From the NCBI GenBank assembly GCA_947494565.1, contig CANLVG010000006.1, positions 1 through 64,000 of the forward strand: a stretch of DNA of 64,000 nucleotides. The letters are read 5' to 3'. The position numbers and the translations under genes are program-made. A model generated the notes under the pieces. That model saw nothing but the letters and a program-made list of their open reading frames with translations. It had not been told where the DNA came from and searched no databases. This document shows positions 62,766-64,000 of this stretch, in pieces (positions within the stretch are counted from its first letter, which is position 1; every line of letters starts with the position of its first letter). This DNA comes from an uncultured Flavobacteriaceae bacterium (lineage in GTDB: Bacteria > Bacteroidota > Bacteroidia > Flavobacteriales > Flavobacteriaceae).

Positions 62766-64000
62766 ATGGGAGATTCCAAGTTTACAAATTTTGACAATAT
62801 GTCTTTGCATTCTATTGAAGAGGATGCGGAATTAATACCACTTTTGACACCGGAGGATGAGGAGCAGATGAACAATGAAAATCTCCCGGAAACCCTGCCT
62901 ATATTGCCTCTGCGCAATACGGTCTTGTTTCCAGGAGTAGTCGTTCCAATTACCGCAGGTCGCGATAAATCGATAAAACTCGTAAAAGATGCCAATACCG
63001 GGTCTAAGGTTATCGGTGTGGTCTCTCAAAAAGACGAGAGTGTTGAGAATCCTGATGTGAAGGACATCAATACGATAGGTACTGTTGCCCGTATCCTCCG
63101 TATTTTGCAAATGCCCGACGGAAATACGACTGTTATCATTCAAGGAAAGAAACGGTTTGAAATAGCCGAGGTGCTTACAAAAGACCCCTATCTTACGGCT
63201 ACGGTACGCGAAACGAAAGAGGAGCGACCCGCACCGGAAGACAAGGAGTTTCTGACGATTATCGAAACTATCAAAGAAGTGGCCCTTCAAATCATTAGGG
63301 ACAACCCGAATATACCTAGTGAGGCCTCATTTGCCATTAAAAATATTCAAAGCAATTCGTTCCTGATCAATTTTGTTTCATCAAATCTCAATCTCGATGT
63401 AAAGGACAAACAGGAATTGTTGGAAATCGGCAATTTACAAGACCGTGCACTGGCTACCTTGAAGTATATGAATGTCGAGTTGCAAAAGTTGGAACTTAAG
63501 AACGATATTCAATCGAAGGTCCGAAATGATATGGATCAACAACAGCGTGAGTATTTCTTGCATCAACAGATGAAAACCATTCAAGAAGAATTGGGTGGTG
63601 GGTCTTATGATGAAGAGCTGCACGAAATGCGGGTGAAGGCGAAAAAGAAGAAATGGGACGAAAAGGTCAAAGAACACTTCGAAAAAGAGCTTTCCAAGAT
63701 GCAGCGAATGAACCCTCAGGTTGCGGAATACTCTATTCAACGTAATTATCTTGATTTATTCTTGGATTTACCTTGGAATCACTTTTCAAAGGATAAATTC
63801 GATTTAAAGCGTGCCGAACGAATTCTGGATCGAGATCACTATGGCCTAGAGGATGTGAAACGACGCATTATAGAATATTTGGCCGTGCTGAAGCTGAGAA
63901 ATGATATGAAATCGCCCATTCTCTGTTTGTACGGGCCTCCAGGTGTAGGAAAGACCTCTTTGGGTAAATCGGTTGCGGAAGCCCTAGGAAGGGAATATGT
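62766..64000 (+). CDS. lon: ATP-dependent Lon protease (5' part, cut by window end)
   Basis: The first 411 codons of Lon. A short acidic N-terminal tail precedes the LonN domain (LPILPLRNTVLFPGVVVPI, about residues 46-250), then a coiled-coil middle region (HQQMKTIQEELGG), and the AAA+ domain with Walker A GPPGVGKTS just before the window edge. Lon degrades misfolded and regulatory proteins. The frame is intact as far as visible. Confidence 0.97.
   Translation, partial: MGDSKFTNFDNMSLHSIEEDAELIPLLTPEDEEQMNNENLPETLPILPLRNTVLFPGVVVPITAGRDKSIKLVKDANTGSKVIGVVSQKDESVENPDVKDINTIGTVARILRILQMPDGNTTVIIQGKKRFEIAEVLTKDPYLTATVRETKEERPAPEDKEFLTIIETIKEVALQIIRDNPNIPSEASFAIKNIQSNSFLINFVSSNLNLDVKDKQELLEIGNLQDRALATLKYMNVELQKLELKNDIQSKVRNDMDQQQREYFLHQQMKTIQEELGGGSYDEELHEMRVKAKKKKWDEKVKEHFEKELSKMQRMNPQVAEYSIQRNYLDLFLDLPWNHFSKDKFDLKRAERILDRDHYGLEDVKRRIIEYLAVLKLRNDMKSPILCLYGPPGVGKTSLGKSVAEALGREY

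Noticed and set aside
1-64000. Defence island, CRISPR array, prophage or integrated element
   Set aside because: xerD is the housekeeping type; no cas, restriction, toxin, transposase, integrase-att pair or spaced direct repeats were seen.

Overview
This looks like a chromosomal window from a marine-type member of the Flavobacteriaceae (Bacteroidota). The genus cannot be fixed from sequence alone. The evidence is a giant secreted protein with a type IX secretion (T9SS) C-terminal sorting domain, a PorV-family porin, many lipoproteins with SPII lipoboxes, -7 promoter elements of the Bacteroidota form TAnnTTTG, weak Shine-Dalgarno signals, and families typical of the phylum (DUF4350, DUF4129, DUF2807/DUF4097, head-GIN domain). 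I saw no tRNA, rRNA, CRISPR array, prophage or insertion sequence. The window begins inside one gene and ends inside another (lon).

Layout. 1-3.5 kb: the 3' part of a large repeat-rich T9SS adhesin with Ca-binding-type MopE repeats. 4-7.6 kb: a FAS1 lipoprotein, mnmA and a nitronate monooxygenase. 7.6-13.5 kb (minus): an M28 peptidase, a DUF2007 protein and a very large lipoprotein fusing a dehydrogenase-type propeller, HEAT repeats and cytochrome c. 13.7-17.8 kb (minus): two paralogous TPR proteins and a SCO1-type copper protein. 18.1-21.7 kb (minus): a GH140-like hydrolase, a SnoaL-like protein, a PaaI-type thioesterase and a Tat-exported PLP enzyme. 21.8-27.2 kb: a DUF1080 hydrolase, an M20 peptidase with gamma-glutamyltransferase, and a PorV-like protein.

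27.4-34.5 kb: a compact six-gene minus-strand operon (SpoIIM-like, membrane protein, DUF4129, DUF4350, MoxR, DUF58) divergent from an RDD protein. 34.6-38.6 kb: a TRIC channel, a cyclophilin lipoprotein and a CoA-type Nudix hydrolase whose divergent start codons overlap, an acyltransferase, and an ECF sigma factor with a membrane partner. 38.7-42.8 kb (minus): two amide-bond hydrolases and a GH13 alpha-glucosidase. 43-47 kb: xerD and aroQ separated by three small beta-barrel proteins, with a fourth small barrel-like protein on the far side of xerD.

47-64 kb: a PQQ-type sugar dehydrogenase, DUF3817 and PepSY-TM membrane proteins, lpdA, a DinB-like protein, an msrB lipoprotein, a collagen-like lipoprotein, glgB followed by a GH31 alpha-glucosidase, an M48 lipoprotein, an UMF1-type MFS transporter, then an ECF sigma / putative anti-sigma / DUF4097 / DUF2807 operon, and finally lon.

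Most of the window is housekeeping and envelope biology. The least explained items are the His-motif TPR pair beside SCO1, the fused propeller-HEAT-cytochrome lipoprotein, the overlapping divergent start codons, and the young 93-bp repeat array in the adhesin. I did not find a clearly new defence or mobile system.
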